The notes beneath the pieces were generated by a model. The model had not been told where the DNA came from, made no database searches, and was given only the letters and a program-made list of their open reading frames with translations. This document shows, in pieces, positions 55,201 to 64,000 of a stretch of 64,000 nt of DNA. This DNA is from Oasisia sp. SBJ-2009 (lineage: Eukaryota; Annelida; Polychaeta; Sabellida; Siboglinidae). A program made the translations under genes and the position numbers. The stretch spans positions 32,499,932-32,563,931 of the forward strand of contig OZ024864.1 of NCBI GenBank assembly GCA_964017155.1. The letters are read 5' to 3'. Position 1 is the first letter of the stretch, and each line of letters opens with the position of its first letter.

Positions 55201-58200
55201 TGTCGGTGATTTAGCTAGATTTTCCCACTTTAAGACCACTTTCTGAGGTAACCACTAAGGTGAAAAATTGGATTGTAGATGCAAATGATTAGCTAGTGTA
55301 AACTCTTTTAGGTGCATAACACTAAACTGTTGCCTTTTTTTTCACTTTAACAGCATGTGTTCCCATGGCCCTGGCAGTGACCACAACATTTGCTTGATCA
55401 GCGCCAGAGGATGGATTAGCACCTGACAGTGACCATGGGTCAATATCCCCTTTGTTCTTTAGTTAGGTTCCAAGCTGGCGCCAGGCTATTCTGGTTTACT
55501 GGCTGACTTTGAAGTTGAGCTGTCACACTTCCTCACAAGATCCCAGCAGTCATTAGCAGTGTCTCTTCTGAGGGCAATATAGGCATTTTATTATGGACTT
55601 CCTGGCTCAACATTACAAACAAGATATTTTGGGCTTTACCTCTGTGGATAGAGGTTTTTGAGCCAGTTTTTGTTACTGTGATGTAGTTAGAAATAACAAT
55701 ACTCCCTAACTAAGCACAGGTCTGCCTGTCATCATATGAGCAAAACACTAATTATGCCAATTAACTAGATGTCTCAATACACGCGTTCCTGTTCTTTTAC
55801 CTACATAGTAATACACCCTGAAAATGAAAAGTATTTGAAAAATTATTTGAAATACTTTCCAAAGTATATATGTATTTAAAATATTTGTATTTGAATCCAT
55901 CAAGACTATTTGTATTAAATACATTTCAATGTATTTGACCCCATGTGCAAACTTGTCTTCACATATGGCATCAAGTTTGTAGGTTGGCCCATTTTTGTGC
56001 TGGTATAAACATGGTTACATGTCATGCATTGCCAGGTGTTTGGCACTGAATGTACATTAATTAATGATTAACCAATCTGTAAGTTTGTGTGGAACACCAA
56101 ATAACCTGCAGCTTGGTTACATATTAACAATAAAATATTGATAATTTCTAATAGTCTGACGTAGTCGTGTATGAAGTCATTTTTGCGAAGTATTAAATTA
56201 CAGTTACTTGGGTACATAATCTTGGAATCTGTCGAATGATTCTGAACACTGCATTACTGTATTTAATTATTCAGTGTAGGTACATTGTGCATTTTTGGGT
56301 CAAAGCCACAAAGAAAACATAATTAACCAAATCAAGCTCTAATCCTGTATGTTATGTGTGTCAAATAAGAAATTTACCAATATTCATCAGTCGTCACTGG
56401 GATACATTTATCTGTCATAGAGTGCAATGGATTGCATTATATGTCAACTGTATACATTAATGCACTGGGACTGAGATGTCTGTCATCGAATGCACTGAGA
56501 TTAAATTGCCTGTCGACGGCTGTCGTAGACTCAGACATAGGGTCAAATACATTTGTATTTGAAAGTATAAATACTCTCTTTAAAGTATTTGTATTTGATG
56601 TTTAGGAATTTAAAGTATTTGTCTTTTTCAAATAATTTTCAAATACATTGTCAGTATCAACATTTATGTTTCAAGATTAGATGTAATGCCTGTGAAACTG
56701 ATTACCTTCACTGCAACTTCACCCAACAGTGCTAATTACTGATGAAGACACTTAACAGCAGGTGTTCAGAGCTCAGAGCCAGAGGATGGATTAGCACAAA
56801 ACAGTGATCATTAAGGCCAATATCCTCTTTGTTCTTTAGTCTGGCACCAGGCTATTCTGGTTTCCTGGCTGACTTTGAAGTTGAGCTGTCACATTTCCTC
56901 ACAAGATCCCAGCAGTCCTTAGTGCTCAGTGTGTCTTCAGAGGGCAACATAGACATTTTATTATGGACCTCCTGGCTTCTATAACAAACAACATATTTTG
57001 GCCTTTAATTACCTCTGTGGATAGAGGTTTTTGAGTCAGTTGTCACTGTGATGTAGTTAGCAATAATTAACATTAACAATACTCCCTAGCACTGGTCTGC
57101 CTGTCGTCATATGGGCAAAACACTGATTATGCCTATCAACTAGATATATCAGTATATGAATTGCTTTTCTTTTACCTTACTTTAGTAATACATTCTGAAA
57201 ATTATAAGTATTTGAAAAAGTATTTGAAATATTTTCCAATGTATTTGTATTAAAATATATTTGTATTTAAAAGTATTTATATTTGAATCCCTCAGTATTT
57301 GTATATAAATACATTTCAATGTATTTGACCCCATGTCTGATGTGCAAACTTGTTTTCACATATGGCATCAAGTTTGTAGGTCAACCCATTTTTGTGCTGG
57401 TAGAAACATTATCTGCTGTAGAGCACACTCGTACTGAGTTATCTGTCATAGAGCACACTGGGACTGAGTTATCTGTCATAGAACACACTGGGACTGAGTT
57501 ATCTGTCATAGAACACACTGGGACTGAGTTATCTGTCAATCAGCACACTGGGACTGAGTTATCTGTCATAGAGCACACTGGGACTGGGTTATCTGTCATA
57601 GAGCACACTGGGACTGAGTTATCTGTCAATGAGCACACTGGGACTGAGTTATCTGTCAATGAGCACACTGGGACTGAGTTATCTGTCAATGAGCACACTG
57701 AGACTGAGTTATCTGTCAATGAGCACACTGTGACTGAGTTATCTGTCAATGATCACACTGCGACTGAGTTATCTGTCAATGATCACACTGGGACTGAGTT
57801 ATCTGTCATAGAGCACACTGGGACTGAGTTATGTGTCAGTAAGCACACTGGGACTGAGTTATCTGTCATAGAGCACACTGCGACTGAGTTATCTGTCAAT
57901 GATCACACTGGGACTGAGTTATCTGTCATAGAGCACACTGAGACTGAGTTATCTGTCATAGAGCACACTGGGACTGAGTTATCTGGCATAGAGCACACTG
58001 AGACTGAGTTATCTGTCAATGAGCACACTGTGACTGAGTTATCTGTCAATGAGCACACTGAGACCGAGTTATCTGTCAATGAGCACACCAGGACTGAGTT
58101 ATCTGTCATAGAGCACACTGGGACTGAGTTATCTGTCATAGAGCACACTGGGACTGAGTTATCTGTCAATGAGCACACTGGGACTGAGTTATCTGTTAAT

Positions 58201-61200
58201 GAGCACACTGGGACTGAGTTATCTGTCAATGAGCACACTGGGACTGAGTTCTGAGTTGTTGGTTACAGAGTGCACTGGGAATCATCGAAGAACAGCGGAT
58301 GTTGGCAGACGATTCAAGAATTCTACGGAAGCTCATTTAACTCTTTCTCAGATGTTAATGACACTTTTAAGGTAGGTCAACCCACTTTAGAATGTTAAAT
58401 AGCTAATTAGAGTTGTGCCTAAAACACTCTGTTTATCTTTCTGACATGACGTAAGTAACTCTTACTTTCCCTGCTGGGCACACTACACTGTCTGTTTAGA
58501 GAGCTGGTATTGAATCAACCAATGAAGCTTTCACAGTGTGCACCTAGAAAGAATGTTTGCACATTAGTTACTGCATAGATCCACTGATATATTTATAAAC
58601 AGACAAGTTTAGTACATCACCCATGGTCCAGTGCATATCATGTATGTCCAGGGTGGGTGCAACATTTTGACGGTGGACAAACATATCTAGCATTCAGACA
58701 ACTTGTCACATATCTTGTTGACAATCCAGCTGGAAAGTTTTTTGCAAGTCAGGAAAGCCTCCTTTTCATCAGAGCCATTTAAAATAGGTTTGATGGTGTA
58801 TAATTTACTTGTGTAAACAGTAGAGTTGAATGTTTCACTGAGCACTTCATCTGACTTGTCAATCTCACAATGTTCAATGATGTTCACTCATACATGTTTA
58901 ATAGAAACGATTCCGTTGACATGCATAGCCAAAACACGAATTATACTGCTATAAATAGTTTTGTACACGCGTTTGCAGTTATCTAACATCATACATCTCG
59001 TGTGCTTAGCCCAAGTATTCCCTCAATTACATTTTATTCATTAAGTAATAAACGTAGAATTTGAGATATTATCCATCTTAGGTTGTAAAGCCAGTTCGTT
59101 TTACTAGTATTTGGCAACATTGTTGTTTTTGTATTTTGTTTATTTGTATTATATATTTATATCTACCTGGTAACTGGTGAGCGCATTGATTAACTGTCAT
59201 TTGTTTGTTTTTCAGAGCAACAAAAACAAGGAATATAATTCAATTGATGATCCTGGCATTGATTTTGAGTTTGTGTATGAAGTATACGAGGCCCTCTTGG
59301 AGTCTGTAAGTTTGATTTCTCTTATAATACCACTAAAACTACTCTCGTTGTGAACCATTAAAGTTTTTTTTCAATATATAAACAACACTAACAGTATTTT
59401 AAAACTATTAATTGCAAACACTCAGAAGTTTTCATTTTTTCATGTAAAAATTATTTTTGATAAAAAAAATTACACTTTAGGGTGGAAAAAGAACTATCCT
59501 GAGAAATGTTCAGTAATATTAATTGTCTTACTAAAACTTACAACTGGTTGTTGCACACCTGTGTGCTTGTTACGATGTCTTGAACATTTCAGTATGCTAT
59601 AATCGTTGTTCATTTCAGTACATTTTGGAGCAGTAATAATGAGAAATATCATAAAATATGTGATGGATCTTAGGACGATGTGATTCACTGCTGCCTGTAG
59701 TGACACCTGTGAATGTTTGTTGGTACTACAGCCCATGGACTTACAGAAAAGCATGCTCAAGGCCTTTATAAACAGTCTACTCAACGATAAACGGTGAGCA
59801 ATATATACAAATGTGTTTCATGATTAATACACCATACACCTAAGGCAGTTCTTTAATTTAGAACAGTTTTCATATGAGTAGAATGATCTAGATTCTAGAG
59901 TCATTGTCTGCAAGTGGATCTATACGATATGCATGTGTACTTTGGCTGTGAATATGAGTGACATTTAAACATGGTCTTGCTAATTTAATGTAAATGTTGT
60001 TTATCTATCAAACACAGCTTGGACTCTTAATTATATTTACATGCAAAAACCTACAGAGATATATATATTGTCCTTAGGGCACAGTTTTCATCCATTTATC
60101 CATAAAAATGCGTAGCTAGGTTTGTTTGCTTTTGTGATTTGTCCGCCCCGTCACATCGTGTACATGTCACCAACCATGTACATGTCACCAACCATGCACA
60201 TGTCACTAACCATGCACATGTCACTAACCATGCACATGTCACTAACCATGTACATGTCACTAACCATGCACATGTCACTAACCATGTACCCTGGAACTGT
60301 TTTGCTGCTCAGGAATGATACAACAAGACAGCGGTGAGCAGTCCATGTATAGTCATCCTGCATGTCATGAGCTGAACATGTTTCATCTCCAGCATGAGTG
60401 GCGTGTCTTTGTGGTGGTGTTTGGGCACAGCCGTAGTTTCATTGGGTTTTTTCAGTACTTTTGTTTAGTTTGTTCACATTTATGTTCACTGGTAAAATGT
60501 AAGCCAGTTATGGCAGTATGTCATTAATTGGGTTGTGTTAAAAATTGAATTGAACAGGACATATGACAGTCAGACAGAGGTTTTGTAGACAGACACACAA
60601 AATGTGTCTTCCATATGCCAATAGCTGCTATCAACGTAGGTCACTTTAACCTCCATCATACGGCAGACATTTTGTTTTTGCCATGGAAAATGAGGTGTGG
60701 CAGTAAAGGTCAGCATATAATTGTGTTAATAAATAATACTGTTACTCTGCAGTTCAGGCATATAACATGTGTTAATTATGTATTAAATAGCATCTTATCT
60801 AGCCACAGAATCTCCGGGAAATATGTTATCCTTGACAGGCTAATGTTGCACTACCATGACATGGGGGCCTGTGTTGACGATGGCCTTTGCATCCGATATT
60901 GTGGATTGCTGGCAGTACTGTGCATGTTATGAGCACCAAGCACCCTTTTTCTTTCCTTTATTGATCATCGGTTTTGTTTCTTACCACTTACCAGTAATAA
61001 ATGCATTCGCAAGCTGCCATTGTTTCCTGTATCACCATTTCCTTAAAAATAATGACTTGTGACTTGTGCAGCCATCGTCTGAGATGTTATTCTCTTTGAA
61101 AAGTTGTGAGACGCTGTCGTAGTCGTAATAAGTTACAATACAGTGAGTCTGTCCAATCCATTGCCTGGAATTGTCCTTGGGTGGTAATTATTAACAGGAA

Positions 61201-61435
61201 GTTGCTGAATCAGTTGTACTCCATCTTGTTTTGAAGTCAGGCATGTGAAAACTACCCAACGTCAAACGGTCAAAGGCATTTGTAGTCAAATGTAGTCGGT
61301 AACAGTTAATTACAATTTAAATGTTTCGTTTGCAGTTTGAAGGTTCTACGGATGCAATTTTCAAATTTTGAATATTCTGTTGGGCATATTAAATGTAATT
61401 TGCTCAGCATTCAATGTATTTACTTTGTTATTAAG

Positions 61436-61486
<51 letters not shown>

Positions 61487-61770
61487 CGCAATGGCTCGGG
61501 GGAGAACTTTGGACTCTGCGGTGTTAAAACTTTGGGCAAGTTTTTTCACTCTACATTGCTCCAGTTCACTCAGCTGTATAAAATAAATGAGTACCTGGCT
61601 ATAGACAGTGATGGATATGTGTACAAGCAGACTTCGCCCATTAATTGTAGCATATGGTTCGATGCTTCCCAGAGAAGCCGAGATGATGTCCTAGTGAACA
61701 AGTAAAGTGTAAAGCGCTTTGAATGGTTCTGAGGACTGGATACTGCGCTATGTAAAAACTTGCCTTTATA

Positions 61771-61823
<53 letters not shown>

Positions 61824-62542
61824 GACTATATATATATATATACCGGTGTATATACACTGTATATATATATATATATATATGCCAATAATGGCCCCTGTAG
61901 ATGAGGACACAGACATAGCCCCCACATTCTCCTGCTTTATGTCAATAAAATGCACTCCATCAACAGTGTATATAGGGAGTATGTGAATATTTAATGAGTT
62001 GGAATGGGTGAGTGTCGTGTGTGTGTGTGTGTGCTCCATTGATTACCCCGCGTCTCATGCACCGTACTGCTCAGTTCCGCACTCTCCGGCTGTTGTCATG
62101 CACCATTGATTCCATCCGGCCAGTCATGCATGACCACTCTCACTTATGCACATGCCGAGACATCCAGAGCCACTGCATAGAAATGTATCGCATGTTGCAT
62201 GCAGCGTAGTCTGAACAAACAGCTTCCCATTTCTGACTTCCTGTTTGTTGGAAGTCACGACCTTTGAAGCCAAATCGCGACATTAATGGAACTATTTTTC
62301 ATATATATAAAATGTATTTAATTATGTATTTATGTAATTTGTATTTTGTGATAATAACATTTTATATCAAAATGTAACATAATATGTATTTTGTAATGCA
62401 CTCATGTAACTGACATGTTTATTATAGTGACATTTTATATCAAAATATAACAAATAATGTAAATTTTCAAGACAATAAAAAATATGAAATAATGACAAAT
62501 TTATTTAAAGCATTACAAAACAGAATAATAAAATCAGGATCA

Positions 62543-62579
<37 letters not shown>

Positions 62580-62872
62580 AATTTGTTGTACAAATGAATA
62601 TGTAATGTTCATTATACACACATATAATGTCCAATTTGATAGTACAGTTACGATATCATGATCATGCTTCCAATAATTATAACAAAATATATCGATTAAT
62701 ATTTTGTTTTATACATAATAGTTTCCCTAATTAAATGAGTAATAAGTGTAGATCGATATAAAGTGTACCTTAACATTGTGTAATTGTCCAGCCAAATAAT
62801 GTCTCATTGACGCTTGACCATTGTAGACCCCACACGAAGGATGACCTGAGAGCCTACTTCATACTGCTGCTG
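49076..62872 (+). CDS. HECTD2: HECTD2-like HECT E3 ubiquitin ligase, 5' part (6 exons in window)
   Basis: HECTD2 is a HECT-type ubiquitin ligase; only the N-terminal 335 residues are here, and the catalytic domain must lie to the right of the window. Exons: 49076-49294, 50131-50615, 58269-58371, 59216-59305, 59732-59793 and 62827-62872. Junction phases 0,2,0,0,2 all connect. The ATG directly follows an in-frame TAG. Exons 3-6 read collinearly with vertebrate HECTD2: GCWQTIQEFYGSSFNSF, IDDPGIDFEFVYEVYEALL, DLQKSMLKAFINSLL and RPHTKDDLRAYFILL. Residues 74-235 are Ser/Gln-rich and low in complexity. The N-terminus has a CxxC...CxxC zinc ribbon that vertebrate HECTD2 lacks as far as I recall. The neighbouring CLINT1 is head-to-head, 1.2 kb away. 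The last donor (GTGGGT) is weak but keeps the family reading. Confidence 0.88.
49681..50070. mobile_element. 390 bp MITE bounded by TTAA in HECTD2 intron 1
   Basis: TTAAAGGGGCACTGTATGGG on the left pairs with the reverse complement of CCCATACAGTGCCCCTTAA on the right. The ~110 bp arms include CCGCGAGAGGCAGCACCGT and its inverse. TTAA at both ends suggests piggyBac-type mobilisation. It ends 60 bp before the acceptor of exon 2. Confidence 0.8.
50131..50615 (+). CDS. HECTD2: HECTD2-like exon 2, disordered Ser-rich linker
   Basis: The acceptor is TGTAG and the donor GTAAGT, with 485 nt fully open in the frame set by exon 1. The product is rich in Ser, Asn and Gln (NSRRNSRGD, SSDSAGLDSS) and ends KSIWISKTGSLDD and LKTREQF. 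No domain is recognised. Vertebrate HECTD2 also has a low-complexity N-terminus before the conserved helical region. Confidence 0.75.
50616..52640. other. HECTD2 intron 2, left part
   Basis: About 2 kb of intron with short CTATAA-rich repeats at 51125-51275 (AAGTAGCTATA phrases). No exon or element is recognised. Confidence 0.5.
52641..57390. repeat. Segmental duplication in HECTD2 intron 2, one copy split by an insertion
   Basis: Copy A is 52641-52877 plus 55347-55990. Copy B is 56540-57390 and continuous. Shared phrases include TCAGTATCAACATTT, CTTCACCCAACAGTGCT, AGAGGATGGATTAGCAC, CAGGCTATTCTGGTTT and GTATTTGACCCCATGT. Copy A resumes exactly where the TTAA-flanked element ends. Confidence 0.85.
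52874..55350. mobile_element. 2.5 kb foldback element inserted at TTAA, HECTD2 intron 2
   Basis: Ends TTAAAGGGAAAACAAAG and (reverse complement) TTAAAGTGAAAAAAAAG. Imperfect arms of several hundred bases pair around 53100-53440 and 54530-54870 (AACGAAGAAAATTCACA against TGTGAATTTTCTTCGTT; GACCGCCAATGGCCGCCAAA against TTTGGCGGCTGTTGGTGGTC). The centre is AT-rich and holds SINE-like tails with ATATAGCGCCAAATCC and ATAGCGCCACATCC. There is no transposase. The uninterrupted duplicate at 56750 shows the empty site. Confidence 0.8.
57421..58250 (+). repeat. 30 bp minisatellite abutting HECTD2 exon 3, ~28 copies
   Basis: The unit is GAGCACACTGGGACTGAGTT with ATCTGTCATA or ATCTGTCAAT. It is a multiple of three, so it stays open as a ten-residue repeat (HTGTELSVNE). 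The CATAG/AGCACACTGGGA version resembles the real acceptor TTACAG/AGTGCACTGGGA 18 bp after the last unit. Isolated relatives lie at 56418 and 56460. Confidence 0.93.
58269..59793 (+). CDS. HECTD2: HECTD2-like exons 3-5, conserved helical region
   Basis: Exon 3 (58269-58371) encodes VHWESSKNSGCWQTIQEFYG and ends DTFK before GTAGGT. Exon 4 (59216-59305) encodes EYNSIDDPGIDFEFVYEVYE and ends LLES before GTAAGT. Exon 5 (59732-59793) encodes PMDLQKSMLKAFINSLLNDK before GTGAGC. These match the vertebrate DFYLTTFDSF, GINAKFVNAVYDTLL and QKTVLKGIINSLL segments in order. The acceptor of exon 3 directly follows a 30 bp minisatellite that resembles it. Confidence 0.88.
60160..60292. repeat. 18 bp minisatellite, ~7 copies
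   Basis: Units of ATGTACATGTCACCAACC type, open in several frames by composition only. Confidence 0.85.
61440..61484. repeat. TA microsatellite before the SINE
   Basis: TA run of about 22 units. Others are at 61827-61880, 62550-62577 and 63249-63289. Confidence 0.9.
61483..61775 (+). mobile_element. SINE
   Basis: The head GAGCGCAATGGCTCGGGGGA is preceded by a TA tract. The 3' block reads GTAAAGCGCTTTGAATGGTT, then GGACTGGATACTGCGCTATG and a GT microsatellite tail. The 3' core is shared with the remnant at 22977. RNA polymerase III boxes are only partly recognisable. Confidence 0.6.
62827..62872 (+). CDS. HECTD2: HECTD2-like exon 6
   Basis: A 46-nt exon, TTGTAG/ACCCC to CTG/GTGGGT, encoding RPHTKDDLRAYFILLL once joined to exon 5. 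It corresponds to the highly conserved RTKDDLRAYFILLQ. I see no further exon between here and the window edge; the next expected peptide (NPQF...) is absent. Confidence 0.82.
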
Positions 62873-63246
62873 GTGGGTCATTGCTTCTTTATTTGTTAAT
62901 ATCGCTTCACGTAAACCGGCTAAGTTACATTTTATAATTAAGTTGGTTTTAATGCTCAGTTCACTCCACCCATCATAAGTATCATCACAAAACAAAACAC
63001 ACCTGTACAATGCAACTCTTCACACATTCACAAAGTTATGTTATATTTGATTTTGTTCATATTAATACTGAAACATCAAATCGGTTAAACCTATTTCCAT
63101 GAGGTCCAGTTTAGTCAACTGGCAGTCCTTTTGCAATTAATTCGGTTTTGCTTATCGACGTCGGCAAGATAACACTAATTAATATATTTACATGCACATA
63201 GCCTGTAATAATTTATGCCAGTGTAATCTAGTTAGCAGATGGCACA

Positions 63247-63291
<45 letters not shown>

Positions 63292-64000
63292 TATGTTAAT
63301 AGGTGCCACACTATATGGCGTCATAGGCTTTGTGCATTTTACCCAACACTATCAATAATTAGTGCATTTAGCTGGCAACCAAACTTCTTTTCCAGGTCAT
63401 TAATGCACAATGTTCACCAACATGTTATGTATTTGCGGTGCACTCCATATTGGGATTGCTAAAAGGAGATTAGTTCGCTTATATGAATAACTCCTGTTTG
63501 CTTATTAAAAAGCAGCTTACAAAGACAGTGATCTGAATTCATTGTTTTAGTAAATACATTTTATAGAAACCTAGTCACCGTTGATCGTTTTACAATGTTC
63601 CAATTACACTCAGTTTCCATATGGGTCACCAGGTGGCTGAATTGCAGTTTCCCAACATATTCGGGGTGACAGCATCTTAATTGCAGATACTAAGACACAG
63701 TACTCTTAATCATTAAAATTCTCTTGAAGACAACAGTTTTATATTTGACACATGAGTGATGAAGACAGTACACTTCTGTAGCACATGTAACCTCAGGAAT
63801 CTCAGTAGAGACACATTAATTATTAAGTATAATCCTGAATGAATACAGGTATGTACTAGGTAGCCATCATTTGAGCTTGGGACAGCTGATAGTGAAGTTT
63901 TTTTGCAAAAGATGACTGGCGTCAGATTATTTTATATTGATAGGGAGTCAATGTCTTGATTTTATATTGATTGATATCATTTGAGGTTTAGTACCATACA
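62873..64000. other. HECTD2 intron 6 to the window edge
   Basis: AT-rich intron with one TA tract. The next expected HECTD2 peptide was looked for and not found, so the intron extends past the window. Confidence 0.6.

Larger units (their letters stand above)
59794..62826. other. HECTD2 intron 5
   Basis: A 3 kb intron with an 18 bp repeat (60160-60290, CATGTCACTAACCATG), a TA tract, a SINE and GT/TA repeats. No extra exon was identified; phases of exons 5 and 6 join directly. Confidence 0.6.

Noticed and set aside
57283..58254. A 323-residue open frame with ten-residue HTGTELSVNE repeats
   Set aside because: The unit is 30 bp and lacks stops, so the frame stays open by arithmetic. It ends at the acceptor of HECTD2 exon 3 and its frame does not lead into that exon.

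Overview
This window is nuclear DNA from an intron-rich animal. The genes are split into short exons with GT-AG introns, and the space between exons is filled with AT-rich DNA, long microsatellites, minisatellites, non-LTR retrotransposon remnants and inverted-repeat elements. The organism is most likely a lophotrochozoan invertebrate, perhaps a mollusc. That is an impression from gene content and repeat style, not a proof. There are no bacterial operons, CRISPR arrays or rRNA genes, and I recognise no tRNA gene.

Layout. (1) 1-3.5 kb: two candidate exons on the minus strand, one EGF-like and one PAN/apple-like, both phase 1-1, from an otherwise unseen extracellular protein, mixed with mobile-element debris. 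(2) 3.5-11.7 kb: no gene recognised; tandem arrays with 42, 58 and 68 bp units, plus long ACAT, TA and GT microsatellites. (3) 11.77-22.44 kb, minus strand: an eight-exon gene of the branched-chain aminotransferase (BCAT) family. All splice phases agree, but several cofactor-binding residues have changed. Its second intron carries a 2.4 kb foldback element with a 6-bp target duplication. (4) 22.4-27.8 kb: intergenic, with SINE and reverse-transcriptase remnants. (5) 27.82-47.88 kb, minus strand: a complete fifteen-exon gene for clathrin interactor 1 (CLINT1/epsinR), with an N-terminal ENTH domain and a long adaptor-binding tail. (6) 47.9-49.1 kb: the divergent promoter interval. (7) 49.08 kb to the right edge, plus strand: the first six coding exons of a HECTD2-type HECT ubiquitin ligase. 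The catalytic HECT domain lies beyond the window.

Functionally, CLINT1 is a trafficking adaptor at the trans-Golgi/endosome, HECTD2 a ubiquitin ligase, and BCAT an enzyme-family member of amino-acid metabolism. CLINT1 and HECTD2 share a 1.2 kb head-to-head interval that contains a perfect GTCACGTGAC motif.

The most unusual signal is in the introns. At several exon borders the neighbouring minisatellite is built from copies of that exon's own splice site plus the first bases of the exon: CLINT1 exons 2 and 10, HECTD2 exon 3, the BCAT exon 2 donor, and less clearly the PAN-like exon. The window also shows tandem exon duplication in CLINT1 and a TTAA-flanked foldback insertion whose empty site is preserved in a neighbouring segmental duplicate. 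Exon coordinates were worked out by hand from splice signals, reading-frame phase and remembered family alignments; no alignment program was run.
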